DNA of 64,000 nt, taken from Corylus avellana (Eukaryota; Streptophyta; Magnoliopsida; Fagales; Betulaceae). The stretch lies in NCBI RefSeq assembly GCF_901000735.1, contig NC_081542.1, positions 37,940,571-38,004,570 of the forward strand, in the 5' to 3' direction. The notes beneath the pieces are model-generated. The model worked only from the letters and a program-made list of their open reading frames with translations, did no database searches and was not told the origin of the DNA. Made by a program: the position numbers and the translations under genes. Of this stretch, positions 23,501 to 35,416 are shown piece after piece. Each line of letters begins with the position of its first letter. Within the stretch, counting starts at the first letter, position 1.

Positions 23501-23875
23501 GTCACAAGGCATTCCACTTTTGAAAATGTCGAAAGGTGGTTAAGGGAATTGAGGGATCACACCGATCCCAACATTGTGGTCATGCTCATTGGCAATAAAT
23601 CAGATCTTCGTCACCTTGTGGCAGTCTCAACTGAGGATGGGAAATCCTTTGCTGAGAGGGAGTCCCTCTTCTTCATGGAAACGTCTGCCCTCGAAGCAAC
23701 TAACGTGGATAACGCATTTTCCGAAGTTCTTACTCAGATCTACCGTATCGTTAGCAAGAAGGCCATGGAGACCGGAGACAATGCAGCCGCTTCAGCCGTT
23801 CCTTCCAAAGGAGAGAAAATTGATGTCAGTACAGATGTTTCAGCTGTGAAGAGAGCTGGCTGCTGTTCCACCTAG
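17508..23875 (+). CDS. RABA1-type (Rab11-like) small GTPase
   Basis: Two exons, 17508-17728 and 23440-23875, joined by a 5711-bp GT-AG intron (17729-23439), encode 218 residues. A membrane-trafficking switch acting at the trans-Golgi/recycling endosome and in delivery to the plasma membrane and cell plate, as known for plant RABA1 proteins. All nucleotide-binding motifs are present: GDSGVGKS (20-27), the switch I Thr45 in KSTIG, WDTAGQE (67-73), NKSD (126-129) and ETSAL (154-158). The C-terminus CCST carries the double cysteine used for geranylgeranylation. The intron splits Arg74 directly after the WDTAGQE box, a usual RABA position. The leader (about 17400-17460) is GA-rich. The intron carries a solo LTR, a foldback, two MITEs and two TRIM-like elements, yet both exons look intact. 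Overall it is closest to RABA1f; the exact subclass is an inference. Confidence 0.95.
18322..18886 (-). mobile_element. Solo LTR (565 bp) with TAGTC target duplication
   Basis: Starts and ends TG...CA and is flanked by TAGTC at 18317-18321 and 18887-18891. Read on the minus strand it begins TGTTGGGAATAAATTC, has a TATA box (CTATAAATAG, near 18571-18580) and then GGCATCGGAGTGTCCCCGG, a motif known from transcribed parts of plant LTRs. This sets the orientation. No internal domain or second LTR lies beside it, so it is a recombination-derived solo LTR. It sits in the RABA1 intron at the edge of a foldback. Confidence 0.85.
18887..19263. repeat. Foldback element in the RABA1 intron, split by the solo LTR
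   Basis: Bases 18887-18992 (TAGTCTATAATCTATTGAGA onward, including the oligo(T)/TTGTTTTTG stretch and TTGCCTG) recur inverted at about 19160-19263, ending TTATAGACTA. The spacer is about 170 bp. The arms seem to continue a few bases past the LTR insertion point (ATGTAGTC on both sides), so the LTR inserted within one arm. It is non-coding. Confidence 0.8.
19455..19485. repeat. CT microsatellite in the RABA1 intron
   Basis: A (CT)n run with one interruption, followed by a short CA/TG-rich palindromic stretch (ACACACACATAAACATGTGTGTGTG region). Confidence 0.85.
19849..20319. mobile_element. Mutator-like MITE in the RABA1 intron
   Basis: A 471-bp foldback with roughly 190-bp inverted termini. 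The right end read inward begins GGGAAAAATGCAAAATCAGC and the left end AAGAAAAATGAAAAATTAGT. The flanks TTTCTTTTG (19840-19848) and TTTCTTTTA (20320-20328) give a 9-bp duplication with one mismatch. It belongs with the elements at 8614 and 12645 by terminal motif. Confidence 0.7.
20923..21276 (+). mobile_element. TRIM-like miniature retroelement
   Basis: A 5' repeat starting TGTTACGATCCTAAGGGTT (20923 to about 21006) is followed by TGGTATCAAAGC (21010-21021), which resembles the initiator-tRNA-Met primer-binding site. About 200 non-coding bases follow, then a second repeat starting TGTTACGATCTTAAGGGTC (21223 to about 21276). Short terminal repeats, a PBS and no coding capacity match TRIM architecture. 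The repeats are divergent, so the ends are approximate. Confidence 0.5.
22391..22750 (-). mobile_element. TRIM element with an extra LTR unit
   Basis: Read on the minus strand, the terminal repeat starts TGTTAGAATATT (22750), runs about 75 bp, and is followed by a tRNA-Met-like PBS (TGATATTAGAGT) and a short internal region containing GAGTTCGAACCTTG. A second terminal repeat (about 22501-22555) and a third tandem one (about 22391-22462) follow, both starting TGCTAGAATATT. Related copies in this window are at 44629-44902 and 48816-49024. It lies inside the RABA1 intron. Confidence 0.65.
23159..23336. mobile_element. Short MITE near the 3' end of the RABA1 intron
   Basis: Inverted ends AAGTAATGTTATTTAGTAGA and GAGTAATGCTATTTAGTAGA (right end read inward). 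Direct repeats TTTGGATAT lie at 23150-23158 and 23337-23345, nine bases, or eight if the first T is chance. It is 178 bp, non-coding, about 100 bp upstream of exon 2. A relative is at 7636. Confidence 0.75.
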
Positions 23876-24833
23876 AGGTTTCAATCTGTGTGGGATGTGG
23901 CTGGTTTGTTTTGCTGCATCTTGTTTCTATGTACACTACGATTGTGTAAAAATTTTTCACAGATGCCTAAAGTAGGAGATAGGCCAGATCTGTTTCATTT
24001 TACTGTCAAATTTTTTCTTTGGTGATGACTGAAAGTTTTAGCTAAGTACTTGCTTAAGAGCTGGATATTACATCCATTCAATCTGGTGCTGACCTGGATG
24101 GGCTCGAATCTGCACCAAATATTTGTTTTTCAGACCCATTATTGTGAAAATTGCTTTATCCGGTCTCATATGACGTATAGTCTTAAACAAAATCAATCCC
24201 CCCACCAACTCTTCTTTTTGTTTTCCTGTCCCTCTCGCTCTCTCTGATTATGTGTAACAATCCTGTTACTGATTTAGGGATTTTGTATGGATTAAGGATG
24301 GATGATTAAACCAATGGTAGAATGATTTGTAAAACAGTGGAACTAGGACGTGGTGTAAATTTTTTATTTTTTATTTATTTTTTACGGTTTTCAATAAAAA
24401 ATTGACATTTCTGGTTAAAATCAAATACAATGTAAATTAAAACACCGTATCTTTAATTCAAATCAGGGTTGTGGTTTAAATTGCCAACTATAGTTATGAG
24501 ATTCACAATGAGCTAGCTAAATTTGGTTAGAAACTCATTTTTCTAGTTGATCTAGTAACTTTTTGAAAGTACCCAACATTAGACTCTCTTAAGGTTTCGT
24601 TTGGAATTGTAATTTTAAAATGTACAATTTTAAAATAGAAAAAAATGTGATTTTAAAAAATACAATTAAGTGTTGAGTAAAATTACTGTTTGGCCTTTAA
24701 AATTGCAATATAGCTTTTAAAATCAAGTGTTTTTAAAAAATGCACCCCATTGCTCGTGATTTGAAAATATATTTTTTTACGTTTCAAATCACAATTTATT
24801 TTTTTTATTTTTTTTAAACGCACTACCAAACTG
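23876..24833. other. RABA1 3' UTR and AT-rich spacer
   Basis: The first few hundred bases are probably the RABA1 3' UTR. The rest is AT-rich with no gene that I can support. Confidence 0.6.
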
Positions 24834-24960
24834 TAACGCCCCCCTCCAATGACATAGTATTGTCCACTTTTGACTTATCCGAACCAAACTTCCCAAGAGG
24901 TCACCTATCCTAATACTAATATTGCATAAACACGTTTAACTGTAGAGTTCTGATAGGTTA
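24834..24960 (-). mobile_element. LTR end with 5S-rRNA-like segment (Cassandra-type)
   Basis: On the minus strand the sequence TATCAGAACTCTACAGTTAA, then GTATTAGGATAGGTGACCTC and TTGGGAAGT, follows the 3' half of plant 5S rRNA, with the internal promoter region decayed. It ends GGGGGGCGTTACA, a plausible LTR end, at 24834. LTRs carrying 5S sequence are the defining feature of Cassandra TRIMs. Only the 3' part is recognisable and the partner LTR was not found. It cannot be a functional 5S gene. Confidence 0.55.
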
Positions 24961-25318
24961 ATGGCCATCACGGCTTTAAAACGCGTTGTTGTCAAGAATT
25001 ATATGAATATATGTATAAGCACATTCCTATCCCCAGGCGATGTGGGATGCGAGAATAATTTGTGATGACCTGCTTAAATACACAAGACTATCTTTTTTTT
25101 TTTTTTTTTTTTAACATATCATGGAAGAAGCGAATTATCATAGTGGCATGATAATACCGCAGTATGCCATGAACCCATACATTAACCGGATGGACATTAT
25201 AAATAAGTCTCACAGTGGTACATGCATCATACTTAGCAATTATTAGAGTCTATAACTTTGTAGCGGAAACTAATTAACACTAGACATAATATAACACTAT
25301 CAGAGCTGACATATACAT

Positions 25319-27010
25319 ATAGGTGAACCAAATTTACATACAAAAGTGTTACTGGCGACACAAGCCATATACAAAATATTAACTGTTTAGAAATGTACAA
25401 CTAATGTCTATACAAAAAAGGGACTAATAATTAGTATGACCAAAAGACATCTGACACATCATGACCTCAGTCATTATAGTAGCCCAAATACATGGCTACA
25501 AGATCTCCATCAATTGTTCATATACCTGTATCAACAACGTCATCTACGTGTTTGCGAAGCAAGTCGCAAGCACGTAACCGATGTATGAGTCCACAGTCTC
25601 TGTAAGTATAAAAACTACTAACTTTTCCATTGAGCCAACCTCTCACAACTACACAAGTTTACAATAACGTCCACACTGCCATAGCCGATAAAGTAAACAC
25701 CAAAATCTTGGGAGTGATTTGAAAACATACTATTTAGTTGTGAATATACATGTAAGCTTGGATCTTCCACTCAGAACATACACATACAAGCCCGTCTAAA
25801 TCATACGTACTTATATATTATATAACTTAGCTATACCCATAGATGTGTATTCGATTTTACGGACGAACACATGCTACAAGTACAACTAGGTAATAAAACA
25901 TATATGAAAGTCATCCTGTGCATTCTAGCTGTAACATTATATATATGCTCAGTTACATCTCCCACCACATGTGCATATTATTACATCTAGCATAAAACCA
26001 AAATGTAAATCATCATATGCAAAACCATTCGTAACAATATCCATATGCTCGGTTACAAAGCCCGTCACATATGCATACTATTACGCCTAGCAAAATCCCT
26101 CATAAAATAGATCATCATTCTCATAAATCCTTATGCCATGCATGCTCATGTTCATTGTTGTCATTTTCATAACATCTTGTACCATTTATCTATGTCCTTA
26201 CTTTGCTTACCGTTACTTGTGCCATCTACAAAGTAAGGTCAGCCCTTGATTTGCTTGCCTCAGTTTTGGCCATCTACAAAGCAAGGTTATCATGCCTTTT
26301 TTGTAACGCCCCAATGAAATCAATTGACTGGTAATTGACTTTATGGTTCGCCTCTCAGTCTTATTCTTCTTGGAACAATACTCAAGGATCTTATCATCTC
26401 CGAAGAGAGAGACTACAATAGAAGACTTTGACTAAGTGACATAAATAGTAATAATTTAAAACCACAATTATAACAACAAGAGTGATACTGAAAACATCAG
26501 CAAAAACATAGGAAAACAAATAGTGTTTAAAACATTTGAAAACCTTTGCTCTTTAAGAAGGATAATTTCATAACTCATTATGGTATTTATAACAAACAGG
26601 AAAAATCACATCATAATATAAAAGCAAAACTTGGCTTAGAGGAGTTTACCTTTGAAGATGACAACTCCCTTCAAATCTCCTCCTTTTGTTTTTCTCTCAA
26701 TAACACTTCTCTTTCTATGTTTAGGGTTGAGGGGGGTGTGAGAGTGATGAGTGGAGGCTAAAGGGCAAAAGTAGGGTGGTATTTATAGGGGTGGGGTGGG
26801 TTGCAAGCTGGACAAGGTAGAGAATTGGTTAAAATTGATTTTCAAATTGTCATCGAACGTTCGGTATTATGCTCGAATGTTCGGTGTATTTTTACCCAAC
26901 GGTTCTAGGGTTGCGGATCTAATGTTCAGTGTGGTCTAGCCTCGAATGTTCGCACTAGGGTTAAGGTCTAACGATCGGTGGTCCCCCATCAAACGTTCGA
27001 CCATAAGCTA
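25319..27010 (-). mobile_element. LTR-like region, right-arm copy
   Basis: Mirror of 13710-15393: TATA box at 26779-26788 on the minus strand, CGAACGTTCG-type motifs at about 26850-27000 and the same internal tandem repeats. Here the sequence continues past the homology limit toward the 5S-like LTR end at 24834 in the same sense. The two may therefore belong to one long element, a link that is inference only. Confidence 0.45.
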
Positions 27011-27657
27011 AAAGTTGGATTTTAGTTGTTTCTTAAATAAAAAGGGTTTTTAAAGACAATTGTAAGTAATGGTTGCATTTATTATAAAAATGTTTTAATA
27101 AAAATGGTCGTAATTAGGTTTTCCCAAGAGTCAAAATTGTCATGTGTGCCTTAGCATGTGAGAAATATATACATGCTTCTTTTAACTGCATGTGATGAGT
27201 ACATGCATTTTTAATAGAATTTCTCCCAACTATTTTTTTGCTGTTAAAAGAAGTATGTGTTTCACACACGCTTAAGAGACACATAAAAATTTTATAGACT
27301 AAATTAGAGAAAGCTTACAAAATTAGAACGTACATATGAAAGAAATAAATCTCTAATTAGCTAGGCTAGAGAATGACGATTATTTTCTCTCTTTATTTAT
27401 TTCACTTTGTGAGAGTTACATCTTATTTAAGGAGAAACATACAGCTTATTTTAGGAGGAAATTCTTGAACCAATAGTAAGAGTTCTTGAGGTATCTTTTC
27501 AAATTGTCCTTAAAATCCACAAAAGTGAGGCCATTCCGAATGAGGTAACCATTGTCCCATTCAAAGGTGTCAAGAAATGTTCATGAATAGTGTCCCTTCG
27601 CATTTGCGATCTCTCAGCAAAAAATTTAATCGTTAATATCCTCAATAAAAATTGAGA

Positions 27658-27982
27658 GGGAGAAATACTCTATTTGTTTATTCATGAATGAACCTTTATC
27701 AAATTGCCTTTTAAGGTTTAAAAATGATCAATTTATTTCACAAGGTTAGAACCATTATCAAATAGATTCCTTTTCTACCTTCAGTTGATATTACGTCGTA
27801 TCCAATAAAAATTTAACAAGTGTCATCTTCTAGATTGGGGCAATACCATTAAAAATTTAATGAAAGGTTGACAAAAAGATCTAACTGTTTTAACCTTGAA
27901 GAATAAAGTGATAACTTCTTAACTTTGGAGAGCGATTAGATAAAAGTCCATAACTCAGGACCACTGTAGCATTTTTTTTCCC
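27658..27982. mobile_element. Mutator-like MITE, right-arm copy of 12645-12968
   Basis: Same element and same insertion site as in the left arm, so it was present before the two copies diverged. Termini GGGAGAAATACTC and, at the other end, GGGAAAAAAAATGC. Confidence 0.65.
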
Positions 27983-29077
27983 TAATTGAAATAGTTGCCT
28001 ATATCTTTCCTTTAAAAAATGACATCAATTTTCTACAAACTAGGTAGTTCCTATAACCCCACTTCTAAAAAAGTGACATAAATCTCTATGTACTTCAAAC
28101 ATGAATTTTTTTTAATAGCATTAATAATAAAACATGTGCTTCTTACATGTTTAAATGATACATGTCACTTTTAGAAGTCGGGTTATAAGAACCCTATTAT
28201 ATCGTTTGTAAGAAATTTATGTCCAAAAGTTTTTATTTTTATTTTTTTTAATTAAAAATGGTATATCTTTTTCTATTTTTTAGTACATAATACTTGGCGC
28301 GGTGAGCAACAGTAACAAAATGAAAAAAAAAAAAAAAAAAAACTGTAGCATATATAGAAGAGTTTAATGGAGAGGGTATTTTAAGAAAGGTAGCTAAAAT
28401 TGTATTTTAGTATTAGGTCACTTTAAATGCCTGTAATTAGCGTTAAGCCCTTATGATTAAGCTGGCATTTGTTTTCTAATTCATGTATTTCTATGCCAAG
28501 GCCCAAGCCAAGACGGATATAAGAAGATCATAGGAAGCGCAACAAATCTTGGGTGACGTTATTGAAGAAACATTAAATATATAATATATATTTTTTAAAA
28601 TATTTTTTTTTGAAGAAACATTTAATATATAGAATTTAATCTTGCTTTGGCTTACTCCTTGTCACTATGAAACAAAACAAACATATGTATATTTAAACAA
28701 TTTTGGGGGCATCGAACTATATAATATAATTTATCCTCCTTCAACCACTCCCCCAATTTAATACATCATCTGCTCTTAGCTAAACAGGTTTATCTAAATC
28801 ATGTGCAAACATGACATAATTTGAGCTGTTTTCTATTAACCACCAAATTATGGAGGCAATGCAATGTCCAGCCAATCCATGGCACCTAAAAGTCAAATTA
28901 AACCATTTTGTTTGACTTTTAGGTTTGGCCTGCCAGACAATTCAATTTTGCAATTGCAACCATTCAAACAACTGAAGTCTCCTCCTGTTTGTGAGCTGTT
29001 CACTAATATTTTACTAATAATAATAATAATAAATGTTATATAATTAAAATTATATGGCAGTAAAAATTAAGTATTTC

Positions 29078-29129
29078 GTCTTAATTAGTTTTTATTTTAT
29101 TTTTTATTTTATAAGTGTCTTAATTAGTT
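29078..29129 (-). repeat. A-rich micro-insertion with 13-bp target duplication, right arm only
   Basis: GTCTTAATTAGTT occurs at 29078-29090 and 29117-29129, enclosing a T-rich 26-bp segment (A-rich on the minus strand, with an ACTTATAAAATAAA-like end). The left arm (near 11490-11505) has a single target copy. It fits a tiny truncated retroposon tail on the minus strand. Confidence 0.6.
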
Positions 29130-29575
29130 AATTATCATAGAAAACATCAAATTTACTATGTGTTTCTTTAGGAAATGTGGCCGTTTTCATTAATAAAAGA
29201 GGAAGTCCCACAATGGATGTCACTGTCGTGGACTTGTTCAATTGGATGGATCATGATTGGTGGGTCCCAATTAAATATCTATACGGAAACTGTTAGCGGC
29301 CAGCTATTGGAGACGAGCGGCCAATGGCCATGATGCAAAATACAAGAATGAATAGGGACGGAGCCAACCAAACTAGACTTTTTTTTTTATTCATTTACGA
29401 CGCTGAATTCAAGGAAAAAGAAAAAAAGAAAAAAGAAAAATACTATTAAAAAATGTTAAAAAAAAAAAAAGAAAAAAGAGAAAAGAATTGGTATCTTATG
29501 GGCCATGGCGCACGATACGCACATAGTTGACAAACGGGGAGAGATTGGGGGATAGTGTGGGCCCGGATACACGTG

Positions 29576-30566
29576 TCAGTAGATCTCGACTCCTGGTCCC
29601 ACTCCTCGGAACACAACGGAGCACTCCGGCAACTCGCCCAGATCGGCGTACAAGGACTCGTCCTCCTCCCTCATCGGGAAGAACATCGCCACGTCAGCGT
29701 CGACCCCCACGCTGCTGTCCGCGAAAATCGGGCTCTCCAGCACCGTGGATGACGTAGTTTCCATGTCGCTGAACCACCCGAACTCGTCGCTCAACATCAA
29801 CGACTCGTCGCCCAGATCCGCGAGCACCGTCGACGACGTCGTTTCCTGGTCGAGCAGCTTGTCCGTAACCGGTTCGGGCTTCTCGGGTTTGGGCGTCGTC
29901 GATTGGTTATGGTTGTTGTGGTGGTTTCTAGAAGCCGGCCAGGGATGGTTGTGCTCGCACGAGTAGGTGACCACTAGCATTGTGGGGTCCACACGGCTCC
30001 TCTCTACTTGTTTCCTCGCCGGGCAGCCCTTGGAGCTACTGCAGCGATAGTAACCCCTGCCAAACCAATCACACGCGTACACCGTCTGATTACACAATCC
30101 CACCACAAGAGCCTACGCCGCATTACAGCGTAAAAAAAAATCTGACTGGTTTCAATTCGTTACCTGGGATACGGAGATCCTTTGATGGGTTTCTGACCGT
30201 ACTTCCGCCACGCCCACGAATCCGACGGTGGAGTATTGCTCTCCCCCTTGAGGCGGGACCCTTCCACGTCCTTGATTGGCACTGACACCACTTTTTTCTG
30301 TATCGCGCGCCTACTGTAACAAATCCTCTGTCAGACCAAATATACCGAATTTTCCATTTTTATACAGAGTGAGAAGAATTATGCATGTGAAGCGTGAGAC
30401 GTAAAATTACCCACCTTTTTCTCGGGGACGAAACGGAGTTGATCTTCATGTCGTTGAAGATGGAAGACGGCGGCGATTCAGCGCCGTTTTCTGGGTTGCC
30501 ATCATTCTCTTCTTGCTGATCAGTACCCGTAAAGGGTCGTTGGCTGTTGATGAACCGAGTGTCCAT
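29576..30566 (-). CDS. WRKY transcription factor, group IIe, right-arm copy
   Basis: Exons 30566-30415, 30313-30164 and 30056-29576 encode 260 residues with the same splice sites as the left-arm copy. WRKYGQK, the C-X5-C-X23-H-X1-H finger and the acidic tail are unchanged. Two amino-acid differences from the left copy were seen in exon 1 (Thr3, Pro32), plus one silent change in exon 2. Downstream and upstream sequence is also shared for kilobases, so this is an allele or a very recent duplicate rather than an old paralogue. This copy lies in gap-free sequence with the RABA1 and bHLH-like genes and is the safer reference for the locus. Confidence 0.93.
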
Positions 30567-31644
30567 GACTAAGCTCTAGAGTACCGTTGAGTGCTGCTGC
30601 TGTTGATATTTTTAGGACCAACAAATTGGCTGCCGAAGAGAGAGAGAGAGAGAGAGAGAGATGGAGGGGGAAGAAAGAAGCTGGGGAAGGTCTTGAAAGA
30701 AGGGGTGGTCCTTTAACAATGGGCCATCTTGTAGGTTTGGTATTTGTTTATTTCCGGACGTGCAAAAAAATGTGAAATAATCTCCCGAAACTATAGGCCT
30801 ATGGCTATGGCGATCTGAAAGCAACGTCAATGGTTTTCGGATAAACATCAATTGTGGTCTTTGAATAATATATATATATACCAAGCTGCTTTAATTAATT
30901 ACTTAGTAGTAAAGTTTGTAATAAATCTAGAAGATCGATAAATAATTCTATTAGTTTAATGCATAGAAAAAAAGGCCGACGCGGTAATTTTAACTCATAA
31001 TGTGACGTATGTCATTTGGATAGTTATCTACGTGACATAACAATGCTTACAAAAAGAATTATTAAATTTAAAACATGTAGTTTTTTATAATTACAATAAA
31101 ATAAGGGAAATATTAGGTGTTTTTTTAATGTTTTTTTGGTTTTCTTCCAACTATGATATAATTTTTAAAATCACCATCAGATTTCACTTCTCCCCAATTT
31201 TTGTTTCATTTGGCAAGCGAATGTGTATTTGTGTGTTTTTTTCTCAGTTTCCTGCTATTATTAGCTAGGATTAAAAAAAAAAAAAAAAAAAGATTATTTT
31301 TATTTTTGGGTATTTCAATTTTTTTTTTTTTTGATAATATTTGTTTTGGACGCTCTCTAAATAAACAAACTTTATAAAATAAAAGTTCATATACTTCTTC
31401 AATTTTCTAAATATTTAATACCATGTAGTGAAAATAAACCTAAATCCAAATGGCCTGCAGTAGTAGATCAAAAAGAGGTCGGGAAAAGGGAAAAAGTATG
31501 GCTCTAGTCCTTTTATGAAACCTTTATCCTTAATCATTAGATCATAAAGTTCGGTTGGTAGAAAATTATTTTATAAACTTTGGTTAAACAATGGCCTCTC
31601 TTAATATAATATTTGGCCCTATAACAGTATTGTTATAAACGAAA

Positions 31645-32002
31645 GGGAAAAATGCAAAGTTAGTCGATGTGATTTACTTGCAGATTTGTAATTAGCTCAT
31701 TGTAGTATCAAAATGAAATCAAAAGATCGTGAGGTTTGCGCAAAAAAAAAAAGGTCCCTACAACCAAATTTCGTCTATTGTCTTAACAGATTCTGATAGC
31801 GTGAAACGTTAGAGGCAATAAAATGGTAACACGCATCCTATTTAATTAAGTGTCACACAAAATGAATCTATTGAAACAGTGAACGGAATTTGACTGTAGA
31901 AAGTAAATTATTTTTGTGACAAACCTTAGGGACCTTTGAATTCATTTTGATACCACAAGTAGCCAATTATAAATTTGGTAAACTATATAGACTACTTTTC
32001 CC
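31645..32002. mobile_element. Mutator-like MITE, right-arm copy of 8614-8971
   Basis: Flanked by TAAACGAAA at 31636-31644 and 32003-32011, the complement of the left-arm target duplication. Same length (358 bp) and position. Confidence 0.8.
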
Positions 32003-32496
32003 TAAACGAAATAATAGATAAGAATTTCGTACAATCTTGCCCGTTCGATGGGTTGCAAGACCTACCTATTTTGAGTAGATCATAGGCCTTATAAACCCGA
32101 CCCAATTCAGACAAATAATTGCAAGAAATCCTTAATATTCTCCAATAATCTGTTCCAAGGATCCAAACCAAAATAAAAATACTCTTATGTACTAAAAATA
32201 AAATAAAAAACTCCCACTTCATTAAAAGAGTCAGCCCTTTGATCTTGTTCACATGGTCCTTTCGATTAAGGTACAGCGCATTGTAATCAATCTACTTAAT
32301 TAAGTATATATTAATTTGTTAATGGCATATTTATTCTAGCTAGATCAACTAATTATTATTCGGCTTTGTTTTTTCCTTCATCCAAATGCCACTTTGCTCT
32401 CCCAACTTACCGTATCTTTAAATTTACATTTGTTAATTATTAAGAAAAAGTCAAATAACTCTTTTTTTATTTTTAATTTAATTAATCACGAAGAGA

Positions 32497-32820
32497 TACT
32501 ATTCTAAACATTTTTTAAGGGGTCAAATGTGCTATAGCTCACCCCTCACGAAACTGCCTAGCTAGCTAAGTCCTATTTCAATGTCATTGCTAGCTCTTTC
32601 CTTGATATATATGTCATTAATTAACGTACACATCAAATTCTTGTACTCATAGTTCTTAAAAAAAATTCCCAATACAAAAGTCCATATATTCCATTCACTT
32701 ATTCCAATTAATTTATTGTAGAGTTGTTAAAAGTGACATTGAAATAGGGTATAGCTAGGCAGTTTCATGAGGGGTGAGCTATAGAACATTTTACCCCTCT
32801 AAAAATGTTTAGAATAGTAT
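32497..32820. repeat. Foldback element, right-arm copy of 7789-8120
   Basis: Same inverted arms ending TACTATTCTAAAC on both sides. The insertion is shared by both arms. Confidence 0.65.
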
Positions 32821-33173
32821 ATTTTTCTTCATGATAGTGATTTAACTTAATTATATGACAGTAAAAATTAGCTATTGAAGCGTTACTCTGTAGATAAAGA
32901 GCTGATTTTCAATGCAACGTCATCTCAGTTGTATAATAATCGTATATCAGTTTACTAAATAATGTTACTCTTAGTAATAACACGGACTAATACTAATTTA
33001 TGGTTATTTCATTCTTGATAACATTACCTAAAAAAAAGCAAACGAACTTATAATTAGTAATTAGGGTTGAAACTAAAATAGACGAAATTTTTCCAAAAAT
33101 TAGGTTGTAGGAAAATTCTTGCTATTAAGTCTCTAATATTGTCATGTATGTATGTCCTTTAACATGTGAGAAA

Positions 33174-33214
<41 letters not shown>

Positions 33215-34238
33215 CATGTACTTCTCACATTCTTTCTTAATACGTACATTAATAATTATAAAAAAATACAACATTTTTTTAGAAATTGGGTTAGAAAAAT
33301 TCCTACAATTTAATTTGTAAAAAAAATTTATATCCAACTAAAATTCTTGAGAGTTTTGGTGGGGTTCCACATTTGACATTTCATGGCTTGAATGACGGTA
33401 GCCCTTGATGGGGAAATACTTGAGTGTTGACTAGGTAAGTTATTGTTTTCTACGTCCCTTTCTGATAGGAGAGGGATGGAAAGAGCCAATTGGCCAATTT
33501 GTTACAAAATATATATATATAATCTTCTAGAGTTGATGAATGCGTGAAGCAACGTGACTAATTAATATACTTTTTTTTTTTTTTTCTACTTGGGAAATTA
33601 ATTTTATATACTGCCTTTTATTTATTTGTTTATTTGAATAAATAACAGCTCCTGTTTGATAATTTAATATTGTTGCCCATCTCTGACTTCCTTAACCCAC
33701 GGCATCTTTAATGCCTTACATCCTTTGTTTTCCTCTCTCTCTAGTTCTTGTTTGTGTCTGTGTTTGTTTTTTCTTTGTCAAATCTCTCACAACGTCTCAA
33801 CTGGGTTTTCAAGGAACAGAAACTTCCTCATGCCTTCGTCTTTCACACTTATATTTTCTCTTGGAATTCTCCCCTGGGTGCCAACATATAACTTTTTCTG
33901 TACGCTTGCATCATACTTTCTAGAAAACTGAGATGAGAATTTTCTCCTATTATGTATTCTAGAAGGGTATTCTCTCAGTATTTTCAGTTATTTTTTTTAA
34001 AAATACTAATGGTGCATAGAGGATATATGCCAACTGATCGGCTGATAATATTGAGAGAATGCAAGAATAATTCTAAATAGCATTTCTTTTTATTATATTA
34101 AGAATAATGCTAATTTTTTTTTTTTTTACATATCTGCACAAGACGAGAAGATATAGATTCGAATTAGTAACTTCTGCTTCATGATCAGGTGTGATTTCCA
34201 GCCGATTGAGCTATGTGTTAGAAATATAATGCTACAAG

Positions 34239-34628
34239 GAGCATTCTCAGCAGCTACCCTAAAGCTGCTTCCATTTCCTACACATAGGAAAAATTTCAAA
34301 AAAATTACAAAAACTCACCTACAACAACTTTCCTATATCTTCCATATACATTAGAATTGCTACAGTTGAACCCAATGTATTGGGTTCAACTGTACCAATC
34401 CACATGGTTTATTATAATCATAAAATGACATTCTCTCTCCTCTCACACTTTCCAACGCAAAATAAGAGAATATAAAAAGAAAATAAAAGTAAAACAAATA
34501 ATATTTTAATGTTATAGGGAACTATAAAGAGAAGCTATTGTAGAATGCGCGCATTTGAATAAAGAAGCAAAAAGTAATTTGGATCCTTAAACTTATGGAA
34601 AATGATCGGGTAGCTGCTGGGAATGCTC
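34239..34628. mobile_element. Foldback MITE, right-arm copy of 5956-6345
   Basis: 390 bp with GAGCATTCTCAGCAGCTACC termini. The internal palindrome is at 34361-34394, with its central dinucleotide seen as GT. Confidence 0.65.
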
Positions 34629-35007
34629 ACTCCTACTTTTTAACACAATTGCTCTCACATCTATAGCTGACTTTTAAAACAACAATTGAATATGCGATGG
34701 ATCTTTATTGAGTTTTAATTCAATTAATGGTAATTTTAAAAGTAACACATTAAAAAAAAAAGTGTAAAGAATTGAGAGTAAGTGTATCATTACTATTTCA
34801 TTAAATTGAAATGCGTTCAAAATAAATATAATTATCACATGCATTTAAACACATGCCAGGTTAATAAACCGAGAAATTTTCTTTAAAATCATAAACTTTG
34901 TTCACACTTTTTACATTTTGTCCGTTCTTTCTTTCTTTTTATTTTTTTAATTGACATGAATAATACATCTATTTCAGAAATTAATTGAGTATCAAACAAC
35001 TATGTTT

Positions 35008-35052
<45 letters not shown>

Positions 35053-35416
35053 GCATTGAAGGCTTTCTGATTCGAAGCTCACCGGTAACCAATGGTAGGT
35101 AATTCACATGTTGTCCTGGTCCGTGTTATATGGGTCAGAAGTTGAAAAATAAGGGCACTACATTGATCTTGGCCAATAGTATAATTGAAAATAAAACCAA
35201 GCAATAATTAATAGTTGTTTTACAATAAATGATGTCGAAATTAAAATATTGTAAACTGCAACACGGAGGAGGTATACATGCACCTCAAACTTAATTCAGA
35301 AAGACGCCAAAAATAAAAAAATAAAAAAAATCTAGCATTACGTCATTAACCTAGCTAGTAATGGACGGTCAGATGACAACGATATATATGTGTGGTATAT
35401 ATATGCATAACTATTA

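Noticed and set aside
24885..24960. Functional 5S rRNA gene
   Set aside because: Only the 3' part is recognisable, with many substitutions in the internal promoter, and there is no tandem array.
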